In this document: positions 30,711-40,081 of the stretch, one piece after another | Layout of the letters: every line of letters begins with the position of its first letter | Position numbering within the stretch: position 1 is the stretch's first letter | DNA from: Gammaproteobacteria bacterium | Lineage (GTDB): Bacteria > Pseudomonadota > Gammaproteobacteria > GRL18 | NCBI GenBank assembly: GCA_016744375.1 | Contig: JADGEM010000001.1 | Span: 85,349-149,348 of the forward strand | Direction of reading: 5' to 3' | Length of the DNA: 64,000 nt | Position numbers and translations under genes: made by a program | Notes under the pieces: model-generated | Told to the model about the DNA's origin: nothing | Database searches by the model: none | The model's input: the letters and a program-made list of their open reading frames with translations, nothing else

Positions 30711-32298
30711 ATGATGGCTCAACAGGACGAGCATAGTGTGTTTAGCTCACACTCTTTAATACTGCAAGAACTTGCCGAATCACTTGATTTAAATTCTATT
30801 TGTGGTCAGAAACCTGCTTCATATCTCAACCTGGGATGTCAGGGAGCACTTCTGTATGCCCTTGAAATACTTCTTAAATCCCATCTTCAATCAGTCGGAC
30901 AATCTTACCACCAAGAGCAAATAATTGACAGTCGGACAATCTTACCACCAAGAGCAAATAATTGATGACTTTTCAGTCACGATTCTTATTGCTGAAATTG
31001 ATAATAAAATTAAGCGACAGATTGATGCAATTCTGCATCATAGTAAATTTCAGGCTTTGGAATCTGCATGGCGCAGCCTTTACTTATTAGTTAATCAGAC
31101 CCAATTTAAAGAAAATATAAAAATTAATTTGCTCAATGTTTCAAAACAAGATTTGCAAGATGATCTTGAAGATGTACCTGAGATTGTTAAGTCGGGTTTA
31201 TATAAACTTGTCTATAGTCAGGAATATGGACAGTATGGAGGAGAGCCCTATGGTGTCATGATTGCTAACTATCAATTGGGCCCTAAGGGGCCTGATATGA
31301 ATCTGATGCAGAAAATGGCCAGTATTGCTGCAATGTCACACACACCTTTTATTGCGGCAGCTGATTACAGTTTTTTTGATATTGATAATATGCAGGAACT
31401 GCCGGCAATTGTTGATTTGCATGATATTTATGAAAGCCCAAAATTTAAAAAATGGAATCTTTTTCGTCGCCTTGAAAATGCCCGTTATATTGGTTTAGTT
31501 CTCCCCAGATTTATGCTTCGTCGTCCATATAGCTCAAATTCTGAAAAGTTATTATGTTTTGGACTGGATTATCAGGAAAGGGTCCATGCACAACAGGAAA
31601 ACTGCTTATGGGGAAATCCAGCCTTTTTATTGGCCTTACGTCTGGTCGATAGTTTTGCCAGGTACCGCTGGTGTCCACATATCATTGGTGCCTCAACTGG
31701 TGGGCTGGTTGAAGGTATGACCCATGATTATTATGAATCTCTTGGGGAGATTGAAACCAAACTGGCTACTGAGATTATGGTGACTGACCGTAGGGAATAT
31801 GAATTAACTGAGGAAGGTTTTATTGCTTTAACGCTGAGAAGAGGCAAAGAAAATGCATCATTTTACTCAGCAAATTCTGTTCAAAGCAGTAAACACTTTG
31901 GTCATTCACGAGAAGAAAAACAGTTACTTACAAACTTCAAACTGGGAGCTCAACTTCCATATCTTTTTATAATCAATAGAATAGCACACTATCTTAAAGT
32001 GATTCAGAGGGAAAATATAGGTTCGTGGAAAGAAAAAGCAGATGTAGAGCGTGGGTTAAATCAGTGGATAAAACAATATGTTTCGGATCAGGAAAATCCC
32101 TCGATTGAGATCAGAAGCCAAAGGCCTCTGCGTAAGGCTAAAATTGAAGTGTTACCAGTTGAAGGTGAGCCAGGCTGGTATCGAGCATCGGTCCAGATCA
32201 GGCCGCACTTTAAATATATGGGAGCTGATTTTACCTTATCGCTGGTTGGGAAGTTGGAAGTGAGTAAGGATGCCCAGCAACACAGACAGCAGGTTTAA
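30711..32298 (+). pseudogene. tssC: T6SS sheath large subunit TssC, frameshifted by a tandem duplication
   Basis: TssC (VipB/ImpC/EvpB family) pairs with TssB to form the contractile T6SS sheath. From ATG 30711 (AAAAGG upstream) the frame is open for 84 codons, then an exact 37-bp duplication shifts it to a stop at 30963-30965. The downstream frame to 32298 contains the whole conserved body: FQALESAWRSLYLLVNQTQ, EYGQYGGEPYGVMIANY, ENARYIGLVLPRFMLRRPY, VTDRREYELTEEGFI, LPYLFIINRIAHYLKVIQRE. Deleting one repeat copy gives one continuous 516-residue frame, near the normal TssC length. The only start codon for the downstream frame is a TTG at 30925. It might instead be the second TssC paralogue that some clusters carry, as no tssB is adjacent. 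Confidence 0.9.
30892..30965. repeat. Exact 37-bp tandem duplication inside tssC
   Basis: Copy 1 is 30892-30928 and copy 2 is 30929-30965; both begin CAGTCGGACAATCTTACC and end AAATAATTGA, with no mismatch. The period is not a multiple of three, so the second copy shifts the frame by +1. The first copy encodes the native QSVGQSYHQEQIID segment, and the same residues are re-encoded by copy 2 in the downstream frame. Confidence 0.97.
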
Positions 32299-32418
32299 AT
32301 TTGATGAACTGAGCAACAAATTGTCAAATCAAGGGAAAACCCCGATGACCATTCATATATTATTATAATATTATATAGTCTAAGGGAATAATAACAATAA
32401 CGCAGATGATTGCAGAAA

Positions 32419-32829
32419 ATGATTTCAGAAAAGTCACTATTTGATCGTATCAACAGTGATAGCCATGGCTATTCACTTCGTTTTGATTATGGTTGTTTAC
32501 ACTATTCTATTTTGAATAGTCTTCAGAATATGCTCAATGTTCGTAAAGGAAGTCTTGTCTCATCAGAAGATTACGGCATTCCAGATTTCTCAGAATTTGT
32601 TTCCCAATTTCCAGATGCCATCAATAAGCTAAAATTGGCTATTCAAGATTTTCTATACCGCTTTGAACCCAGAATTCAGTCCGTGTTTATTACGCATGAG
32701 CCAGATATTGATAAACCGCTTGAGTTAAAGTTCAGTATTGTTACCAAAGTGTTTATTGATGATGATATGCAAAATTTGTCTTTTGAAACCGTTCTGACCA
32801 GTTCTGGTCAGGCAATTGTAAGAGGTTAG
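32419..32829 (+). CDS. tssE: T6SS baseplate protein TssE (gp25-like)
   Basis: A ~136-residue homologue of phage T4 gp25, which seeds sheath polymerisation on the baseplate. Conserved features are the start SLFDRI, the LQNMLNVRKGSL segment and YGIPDFSEF; RFEPRI later in the protein matches the conserved core E-P-R element. I chose ATG 32419; TTG 32410 is an alternative three codons earlier, and neither has a strong ribosome-binding site. A 120-base AT-rich gap with the palindrome TATAATATTATA (32364-32375) separates it from tssC; tssF follows seven bases later. Confidence 0.9.
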   Translation: MISEKSLFDRINSDSHGYSLRFDYGCLHYSILNSLQNMLNVRKGSLVSSEDYGIPDFSEFVSQFPDAINKLKLAIQDFLYRFEPRIQSVFITHEPDIDKPLELKFSIVTKVFIDDDMQNLSFETVLTSSGQAIVRG

Positions 32830-32836
32830 ATCCTGC

Positions 32837-34618
32837 ATGTCTGTTAATAAATATTTTCAGGATGAATTAACAGCTCTAAGAGGTTTAGGGGCGGAGTTTG
32901 CAGATGCTAATCCAAGACTGGCTCCTTTTTTAGCAACAGAGGCTCAGGACCCGGATGTTGAACGTTTATTGGAAGGCTTTGCCTTTTTAACGGGGCGTCT
33001 GCGTCAAAAAATTGAGGATGAGTTGCCAGAATTAACTCATTCAGTCATGAATCTCTTGTGGCCGAATTTTCTAAAACCGATACCATCTTTAAGCATCATT
33101 CAAATGTCTCCAACAGTGGGACTGACAGAAAAAAAATTGATCAAGCGTAAGAGTATGGTGTTATCAACACCCGTTGATGGCACACAGTGTCAATTCCAAA
33201 CCTGCTTTGATGTTGATTTATATCCGCTCTATGTTGCAGATGTGCGCCATTCATTACAGGTGACAGGTTCTAGTGTGGTAATAAATCTTTCATTGCTGGA
33301 TGATAAGGGAAATTTTGATGAGATGTCACTGGATTCCCTACGCTTTCACCTTTTTGGTAATTTACAGACATCCCATCTTCTGTACCTTTACTTTTGTCGT
33401 TATTTAAAGGAGATTCGTATCAGTGTAATTGATGCGGAAGGGGAGAGTGTTTATTTAAGTTCTATGGACTTAAAGGATATTAAACCTGCTGGTTTCTCAG
33501 TAGATGAGAATTTATTACCCTATAGCGATAATCTTTTCAATGGTTATCGTATCCTGCAGGAATATTTCGCACTTTCTGAAAAATATCTTTTTATTGACTT
33601 TAATCACCTTAATGTTTTGGTGACCAAATTAAAACAGTTAGGCATTGATGATGTAGCGGGTTTGGAGTTTGAATGTCAGTTTTCAAGAAAACTGGAGCCC
33701 GGGCTTGTCATTAACAAAAATACCGTTAGACTTTATTGCACGCCAATTATTAATTTATTTGAGCACAAATCGGCACCACTGCAACTTGATCATAAGCAAG
33801 TGGATTATCGTTTATTACCTTCTGCTATTAATCCCAAACATTATGAAATTTATCAGGTTAAAGAAGTAGAAGCCTGGGGTCATAGTGATCACAAACGTAA
33901 AAAATATCCTTTTTTTGAATCATTTGATCATAATCTTAATGATGCTAAGAGTCAGTTATATTATAAGATCAGTGTTAAAGAATCACAGGATGGTCAGGCA
34001 CTGGACAGTTTTATCAGTTTTGTTAATCATTATGAGCAGAGTGAAATGCTTCAGGATGAAACTGTTGAAGCTCGTCTTCTATGCACTAACCGTAATTTGC
34101 CGATTAAGTTAGGGATTGGTGATATCAATGTTTCCGGTGAAGGTATACCGGAGTATGTGGACATCATGAACATTACTCAGGTAACACCTGAATTCTCCCC
34201 CCCCATAGGTAAGGGACTTCACTGGCAGCTTATATCCAACATGTCATTAAACTACCAGTCTTTAATGAACAAAGAGGCATTGAAAGTCATATTATTAACC
34301 TATGATTATCGTCGTTATTATGATCGTCAGCAGGCACGGGCGAGTCAACATCGTCTTGATAGTATTGATACAATAAAAGTGGACAGAGTGGATCGTTTGT
34401 ATCAGGGGCGTCCTGTTCGAGGGATTCGAAGTACGATAAGAGTTCTGGAATCAAAATTTACTAATGAAGGTGAAATGTTTTTATTTTTTACGGTGCTGAA
34501 TGAGTTTTTTTCACTCTATGCATCGCTAAATTCATTTCATGAATTAATTGTTTATGGAATTGAACAGGGAGAAATTTATAAGTGGCCAGCCAGGATCGGT
34601 CAACAGCCAGTCATATAA
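32837..34618 (+). CDS. tssF: T6SS baseplate protein TssF
   Basis: A 593-residue wedge component of the T6SS baseplate (VasA/ImpG family), which forms a TssF2-TssG heterotrimer with TssE and TssK. The N-terminus NKYFQDELTALRGLGAEFA and FLTGRLRQKIEDELPELTH are the family hallmarks, followed by LLWPNFLKPIPSLSIIQ. The C-terminal part contains VDRLYQGRPVRGIRSTI and EGEMFLFFTVLNEFFSLYAS, also typical. Length is normal. Its last 37 bases overlap the start of tssG. Confidence 0.96.
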   Translation: MSVNKYFQDELTALRGLGAEFADANPRLAPFLATEAQDPDVERLLEGFAFLTGRLRQKIEDELPELTHSVMNLLWPNFLKPIPSLSIIQMSPTVGLTEKKLIKRKSMVLSTPVDGTQCQFQTCFDVDLYPLYVADVRHSLQVTGSSVVINLSLLDDKGNFDEMSLDSLRFHLFGNLQTSHLLYLYFCRYLKEIRISVIDAEGESVYLSSMDLKDIKPAGFSVDENLLPYSDNLFNGYRILQEYFALSEKYLFIDFNHLNVLVTKLKQLGIDDVAGLEFECQFSRKLEPGLVINKNTVRLYCTPIINLFEHKSAPLQLDHKQVDYRLLPSAINPKHYEIYQVKEVEAWGHSDHKRKKYPFFESFDHNLNDAKSQLYYKISVKESQDGQALDSFISFVNHYEQSEMLQDETVEARLLCTNRNLPIKLGIGDINVSGEGIPEYVDIMNITQVTPEFSPPIGKGLHWQLISNMSLNYQSLMNKEALKVILLTYDYRRYYDRQQARASQHRLDSIDTIKVDRVDRLYQGRPVRGIRSTIRVLESKFTNEGEMFLFFTVLNEFFSLYASLNSFHELIVYGIEQGEIYKWPARIGQQPVI

Positions 34619-35616
34619 TATATGATTTAATTAATCATAGTGAACAATATTCCTTCTTTCAGGCCGTTCAGTTACTTAATGATTATAATCATCTTGTTTC
34701 TGATAAAGGGGGGCAAGAGCTTTTTAAGGAAACATTGATTCAGTTTTCTGTTAATCCGCAATTGTCTTATAATAAATCTGACATTGAGCAGATTTCTATA
34801 CAAGAAACGGATGAATCATGGGTCGCGACAATAACCATTAATTTTTTAGGTCTGTATGGATCTGTTTCTCCACTACCTGCTTTTTATAGTGAAGGTATTA
34901 TACAGGCAAAACATGATGAAGATTTAACAAAAAGTTTTATGGATCTGTTCAACCATCGTATGATTTCACTGGTTTATAAATGTTGGGAAAAATATCGTTA
35001 TTATAAACAATTTAAAAATCAATATGAAACAACAGATAAAAGAATCTTTGATCCGTTCACAAACTGGATGTTTGCTTTATGTGGATTGATCAGGCCTGAG
35101 CAAAGAAATGGTTCTCAAGTTGACTGGAATCGTTTATTGCCTTTTATCGGTATGCTGGGTATGAGATGTCACTCTGCCAGCATGATTGAATCAATACTAA
35201 GATTCTATTTTAAATTTGATACATTTTTTATTTGTTCAAATATAAAGCGTTTTGTACAAATTGATGGCGATCAACAGAACCGACTGGGTAAGCAATGCGC
35301 CACACTAAGCCATGATTTGGTTCTTGGTCAGGAGATTGAAGATCGTAGTGGTAAATTTCGTATTAAAATTACAAAATTATCTTATGAGTGCTTTGTAAAA
35401 TTTTTGCCTGATGGTGAATATTACATAGCATTGAAGGAAATTATTGATTATATTCTTCGTGATCAACTTGAGTATGATATTGAACTGCAGCTCGTTGAGC
35501 AAGAAGTGCCGACTCTTTCATTGAGCCACCATAATCAGGAGAAATTAGGCTGGTCAACCTGGGTTGGGCTGCATGAGCAGGAACAGAAATCAATTACAGT
35601 CCCAGGAAGGGCATAA
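34582..35616 (+). CDS. tssG: T6SS baseplate protein TssG
   Basis: A 344-residue baseplate wedge protein (VasB/ImpH family). The N-terminal YSFFQAVQLLNDY and VNPQLSYNKSDIEQI, then NFLGLYGSVSPLPAFYSE, are the conserved elements that contact TssF. The start is GTG 34582, with AGGGAG ten bases upstream, inside the end of tssF; this overlap suggests translational coupling and fixed TssF:TssG stoichiometry. The later segment LPFIGMLGMRCHSASMIESIL is also a family feature. Confidence 0.94.
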   Translation: MASQDRSTASHIIYDLINHSEQYSFFQAVQLLNDYNHLVSDKGGQELFKETLIQFSVNPQLSYNKSDIEQISIQETDESWVATITINFLGLYGSVSPLPAFYSEGIIQAKHDEDLTKSFMDLFNHRMISLVYKCWEKYRYYKQFKNQYETTDKRIFDPFTNWMFALCGLIRPEQRNGSQVDWNRLLPFIGMLGMRCHSASMIESILRFYFKFDTFFICSNIKRFVQIDGDQQNRLGKQCATLSHDLVLGQEIEDRSGKFRIKITKLSYECFVKFLPDGEYYIALKEIIDYILRDQLEYDIELQLVEQEVPTLSLSHHNQEKLGWSTWVGLHEQEQKSITVPGRA

Positions 35617-35642
35617 TAAAGTTATTAATAAAGGATTATACA

Positions 35643-38306
35643 ATGGATATCAATTTAGATGCATTGATTGCTCATTTGGGTGAAGATACACACTCAATTT
35701 TAGAAGGTTCCAGTAGTAAATGTATTGCAAGAGGTGGTTATGAAATTACCATAGAAGATTTTTTACTAGAATTATTAGAAACATCAAATAATGAGCTGTC
35801 TTATATACTGAAGCAATTCGATATTTCAGTGACCCGGGTAAGTAAGGCACTACAGTTGACTCAGGATTTGCGTTCAGGTAATACTTCACATCCTGTCTTT
35901 TCACCACTGCTTATTGACTGGCTACAAGAATCCTGGCTGTTGTGTTCTCTTAAATTTAAAATTAATTATATTTCTACTGGAGCGATGATCCTGGCTTTGC
36001 TGTCTAATCCAAATCGTTTTGGCAGAATGGCATACTATGATTTAATGGAGCCCATTTCATTAGAACAATTATTTAATTTATTACAGGGTAAATTGAGTAA
36101 TGAAAAATCCAATTCTGGAACATTTCATGATGTCAGTGAGCGGGGTGTGTCGAGCAGCACAGAAAATGCATTACAGAAATTTACCCTTGATTTTACTCAG
36201 CAAGCTATAGATGGTGAAATTGATCCGGTTTTTTGTCGTGATCAGGAAATACGTCAAATAATAGATGTCCTTGCCAGACGTCGTAAAAATAATCCTATTG
36301 CAGTGGGTGAGCCAGGTGTTGGAAAAACAGCTATAGTAGAAGGACTGGCTCTGAAGATTGTTGGTGGTGATGTGCCTGATACTCTAAAAGATGTCCGTCT
36401 ATTAGGGTTGGATATGGGCTTGCTGCAAGCTGGGGCCAGTGTTAAAGGTGAGTTTGAAAAACGACTTAAAGCGGTTATTGATGAAGTTAAATCGTCTGAA
36501 CAGTCTATTATTCTTTTTATTGATGAAGCGCATACGCTGGTTGGATCCGGTGGTCAGGCTGGCGGCAATGATGCCGCAAACCTATTAAAACCAGCTCTTG
36601 CTCGAGGTGAGTTAAGAACCATTGCGGCAACCACCTGGAGCGAATACAAGAAATATTTTGAAAAAGATCCCGCACTGGCCAGGCGTTTTCAACTGGTCAA
36701 ATTAGATGAACCTTCAGTTGAGCAATCTATGGTGATTCTACGTGGTTTAAAAGAAAAATATGAAGCAAATCATGGAGTCTATATCCGTGATGATGCCATT
36801 GAAGCTGCCGCACGATTGTCTAAGCGCTATATCTCCGGTCGTTTATTACCGGATAAGGCAATTGATGTACTTGATACAGCCTGTGCCAGAGTAAAGATCA
36901 GTATTTCTTCACAACCCGCGCTTCTTAATGAATACCTCTCACAAACAACTTCACTGGAACGTGAGCTAACAGCAATTCAGCGTGATATTTCTATGGGACT
37001 GATTCTGGATCATAATGACACAGATTTAATAAAAAAAGAATTATCAGAAATTGTAAAATTATCTGAAGAAATTAGATCTAACTGGAATGAAGAAACACTT
37101 ATAGCGAATAAGATTCTTGAAATTCGCAGGAAGCTAATCTCATTCAATGAGCAATCAGACGTTGGTGATGATAAAGCGGTTTTAATTAAAGAGCTGTCAA
37201 AATTAAAAACAGAATTAGATAAACTGATAAAAGCAGATGATAGTGATCAAATTGCCCTGGTTTCCTATGAAGTAGATGCTGAATTAATTACTAAGGTTAT
37301 TGCTGACTGGACCGGTATACCTATGAGTAAAATGATGCCAGGTAATAAAAGTGATTTTCTGGATTTTCAAAAAAAAATGAAAGATCGTATCAAAGGGCAG
37401 GATCATGTTATTGATATTCTTGATAAAGCAGTCAGGACTGCCGAAGCAGGATTATCTAATCCGGAAGCACCTAATGGAGTGTTTCTCTTTGTGGGCCCCA
37501 GTGGTGTTGGAAAAACAGAGACTGGGATTGCATTGGCTGATTTGTTGTATGGTGGTGAGCGTTTTATGACCACAATTAATATGTCAGAATTTCAGGAAAA
37601 ACATACTGTTTCACGCCTGATCGGTTCTCCACCGGGCTATGTAGGTTATGGTGAAGGCGGGCTTTTGACTGAAGCAGTGAGACAAAGGCCTTACTCGGTT
37701 ATTTTACTAGATGAAGTTGAAAAAGCTGATCCTGAAGTAATGAATCTTTTTTATCAGGTTTTTGATAAAGGGATTTTAAATGATGGCGAAGGCCGTGAGA
37801 TAGATTTTAAAAATACCACTATCTTGCTTACGAGCAATCTGGCATCAGATATTATTACTCAAATGTGTGAGAAAACTGATACCAGTGGAAATCAACTAAG
37901 GCCGGATTATAATGCCCTGATTGATGCCATTAAACCAATGCTCAGTCAATATTTCAAACCGGCATTGCTTGCGCGAATGGAAATTGTGCCATACTTTCCA
38001 GTCCATGGTCATGTGATGAGAGAGTTAACTGAGCTTAAGCTGAATCGAATTGCTCACCGCCTTAAGCATGAGCATAAAATCAAATTGAAATATGACAGGG
38101 ATGTTTTAGATCTCATTTCAAAACGCTGTCAGGATTTTGATGCAGGTGCAAGAAATATTGATCATATTCTTAATCATAATATGATCCCGCAAATATCAAC
38201 TCATTTATTAGAAAATCTCTATCAAACCAATAGTAATGAAACTAAATACCATAGTCTGAGAATACAGGTAAATGAGCAGGGGCTCTTTGAGTATAATTTT
38301 ATTTAA
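35643..38306 (+). CDS. clpV: T6SS sheath-disassembly ATPase ClpV (TssH)
   Basis: An 887-residue Hsp100 AAA+ unfoldase that takes apart contracted sheath so that subunits can be reused. The N-terminal domain (residues 1-160) is the ClpV type that binds a TssC helix. The first AAA+ domain has GEPGVGKT at 222-229 and FIDEAHTLVGSGG; the second has GPSGVGKT at 618-625 and LLDEVEKADPEV. A coiled middle domain lies between (about residues 420-530). GSPPGYVGYGEGG is the pore-region neighbour motif of Clp proteins. Because sheath gene tssC is broken here, ClpV may have no local substrate. Confidence 0.97.
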   Translation: MDINLDALIAHLGEDTHSILEGSSSKCIARGGYEITIEDFLLELLETSNNELSYILKQFDISVTRVSKALQLTQDLRSGNTSHPVFSPLLIDWLQESWLLCSLKFKINYISTGAMILALLSNPNRFGRMAYYDLMEPISLEQLFNLLQGKLSNEKSNSGTFHDVSERGVSSSTENALQKFTLDFTQQAIDGEIDPVFCRDQEIRQIIDVLARRRKNNPIAVGEPGVGKTAIVEGLALKIVGGDVPDTLKDVRLLGLDMGLLQAGASVKGEFEKRLKAVIDEVKSSEQSIILFIDEAHTLVGSGGQAGGNDAANLLKPALARGELRTIAATTWSEYKKYFEKDPALARRFQLVKLDEPSVEQSMVILRGLKEKYEANHGVYIRDDAIEAAARLSKRYISGRLLPDKAIDVLDTACARVKISISSQPALLNEYLSQTTSLERELTAIQRDISMGLILDHNDTDLIKKELSEIVKLSEEIRSNWNEETLIANKILEIRRKLISFNEQSDVGDDKAVLIKELSKLKTELDKLIKADDSDQIALVSYEVDAELITKVIADWTGIPMSKMMPGNKSDFLDFQKKMKDRIKGQDHVIDILDKAVRTAEAGLSNPEAPNGVFLFVGPSGVGKTETGIALADLLYGGERFMTTINMSEFQEKHTVSRLIGSPPGYVGYGEGGLLTEAVRQRPYSVILLDEVEKADPEVMNLFYQVFDKGILNDGEGREIDFKNTTILLTSNLASDIITQMCEKTDTSGNQLRPDYNALIDAIKPMLSQYFKPALLARMEIVPYFPVHGHVMRELTELKLNRIAHRLKHEHKIKLKYDRDVLDLISKRCQDFDAGARNIDHILNHNMIPQISTHLLENLYQTNSNETKYHSLRIQVNEQGLFEYNFI

Positions 38307-39982
38307 TGAATGTTACTGTTAGAAATATGGATTTTAAGAAACATAGCAATCAGTCATTAGAAGATTTTATTAATCTGACTTGTGAACTGGCCAGTGAAAA
38401 TGATATTAAAAAATTATTAGCTGCAATTTTAAAGGAAAGTATCAAGCTCACACATGCTGAAGGGGGAAAGATCTATCTGCCAGATATTACAAAGAAACAT
38501 TTTTATTTAAAACAGGTCTGTATGACAGGTTCACCGATGAGAGAAATTGATTTTAATTTACCCTATGTTTCTCAAAGGCATGGTGTCTCAAAGATTCACC
38601 TTCAGGAAAAAGGCATTATCAATAGTAATAATTATCTTGTCTATTGTGCGATTACAGGAAATATCCTGGCGTTAAATCGGCAAGATAACTTTTCTTCCTA
38701 TCAAATTAAGCCTGTCACTGAGTTTGATCAGGCTTTTACCTGCCAGACAAATTCTATTTTAGTAATGCCGCTTTGTGATCATGAAGGCATTACGATTGGT
38801 TTGCTTGAGTTATATAATTATTCATCAAAAGTTGATCATAAACTACTCACTGCTTTTTCTTCATTATCTGCCGTATTGATTAATAATACCAATCTAGTCA
38901 CACATAATAATCATTTGATACACGTTCTGGATGAAACTAATCAGGCTCTGGAAAATGAAAATTTTTGTCTTAAGCAATCTATAAAAAAGAGAAATGACTA
39001 TGCCATTATAGGAAAAAGTGATGTAATGCTTAAAGTTTTTGCTTTGATGGACAAGGTGGTTGATTCAAACGTCACGGTTTTGCTACGAGGTGAAACCGGG
39101 ACAGGTAAGGAAGTTTTTGCCAGGGCTATTCATAAAAAAAGTCAAAGAAAGAATCAATCAATGATCAGTCAAAATTGTGCTGCTTTACCAGAAACGCTAT
39201 TAGAAAGTGAATTGTTTGGACATAAAAAAGGTGCTTTTACGGGAGCTGATCAGGATAAGCACGGTCTCTTTGATCTGGCAGATGGTGGCACTCTTTTTCT
39301 GGATGAAATCGGTGATATGCCGATTAACCTACAAGCCAAGGTCTTAAGGGCAATTCAGGAGCAGGAAATAAGGCCTTTAGGCGACACGGTCTGTCATAAA
39401 GTCGATGTACGCCTTATTGCTGCAACTCATTGTGATCTTGAAGAAAAAATTTCAAATGGTGAATTCCGTCAGGATTTATTTTATCGACTTAATATTTTTC
39501 CTATTACACTGCCAAAATTATGTGAACGTGAAAATGATATTATTTTATTGGTTAAATACTTTGTTGACCATTATAGCCAGGCCTATCAACGAAAGATTAA
39601 AAGCATCTCCCCAGCAGTTATGGATGTATTGAGCCGTTATCCCTATCCAGGTAATGTCAGGGAGCTGCAAAATATTTTGGAAAGGTCAATTTTACTCTGT
39701 GATGAAGAAGGTGTTGTTCTGGAAGAACATTTACCTGTAGAAGTGGTAGAGCAATCAAAAAATGATTATCAATCTTCGAACAATAATCGTGACAATAACA
39801 ACATTTGTTCATTCCCGCTTTATTCATTGAAAAATGCGGTTCTGAATTATGAAGCAAGTCTGATTAAAAATAATTTAAGGGCCAATGACTGGAATCAGAC
39901 GCTGACGGCACAAATCTTGAAATTACCCAGAAGGACATTAGTGGAAAAAATCTCTCGATTAAATATTGTGATACCAAAATAG
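38306..39982 (+). CDS. vasH: Sigma-54-dependent T6SS transcriptional activator (VasH-like)
   Basis: A 558-residue enhancer-binding protein. Residues ~20-210 form a GAF-like sensor domain (TCELASENDIKKLLAAILKE, ILVMPLCDHEGITIGLLEL). The AAA+ domain has Walker A G262ETGTGKE, the sigma-54 contact motif GAFTGA at 309-314 and LFLDEIGDMPINLQAK. The C-terminus carries a Fis-type helix-turn-helix (TLTAQILKLPRRTLVEKISRL). Its start overlaps the clpV stop (TAATG), so the two are translationally coupled. VasH proteins turn on T6SS genes, in particular hcp/vgrG operons, with sigma-54; no good -24/-12 site was seen inside this cluster, so its targets may lie elsewhere. Confidence 0.94.
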   Translation: MNVTVRNMDFKKHSNQSLEDFINLTCELASENDIKKLLAAILKESIKLTHAEGGKIYLPDITKKHFYLKQVCMTGSPMREIDFNLPYVSQRHGVSKIHLQEKGIINSNNYLVYCAITGNILALNRQDNFSSYQIKPVTEFDQAFTCQTNSILVMPLCDHEGITIGLLELYNYSSKVDHKLLTAFSSLSAVLINNTNLVTHNNHLIHVLDETNQALENENFCLKQSIKKRNDYAIIGKSDVMLKVFALMDKVVDSNVTVLLRGETGTGKEVFARAIHKKSQRKNQSMISQNCAALPETLLESELFGHKKGAFTGADQDKHGLFDLADGGTLFLDEIGDMPINLQAKVLRAIQEQEIRPLGDTVCHKVDVRLIAATHCDLEEKISNGEFRQDLFYRLNIFPITLPKLCERENDIILLVKYFVDHYSQAYQRKIKSISPAVMDVLSRYPYPGNVRELQNILERSILLCDEEGVVLEEHLPVEVVEQSKNDYQSSNNNRDNNNICSFPLYSLKNAVLNYEASLIKNNLRANDWNQTLTAQILKLPRRTLVEKISRLNIVIPK

Positions 39983-40081
39983 TTACAAATAACTATTTAA
40001 TAATGCTATAATATGCGAGTTCATATGGATATGGACTATAAGCTGAGTAACGAACTTAGATGCCGGACATGGATGTTTATA

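Noticed and set aside
30711..30965. The 84-codon frame before the duplication as a separate small gene, for example tssB
   Set aside because: Its sequence continues into the downstream tssC frame once one 37-bp copy is removed, and it has none of the TssB features.
32364..32375. TATAATATTATA as a promoter for tssE
   Set aside because: It is a simple AT palindrome in an AT-rich gap with no good -35 hexamer.
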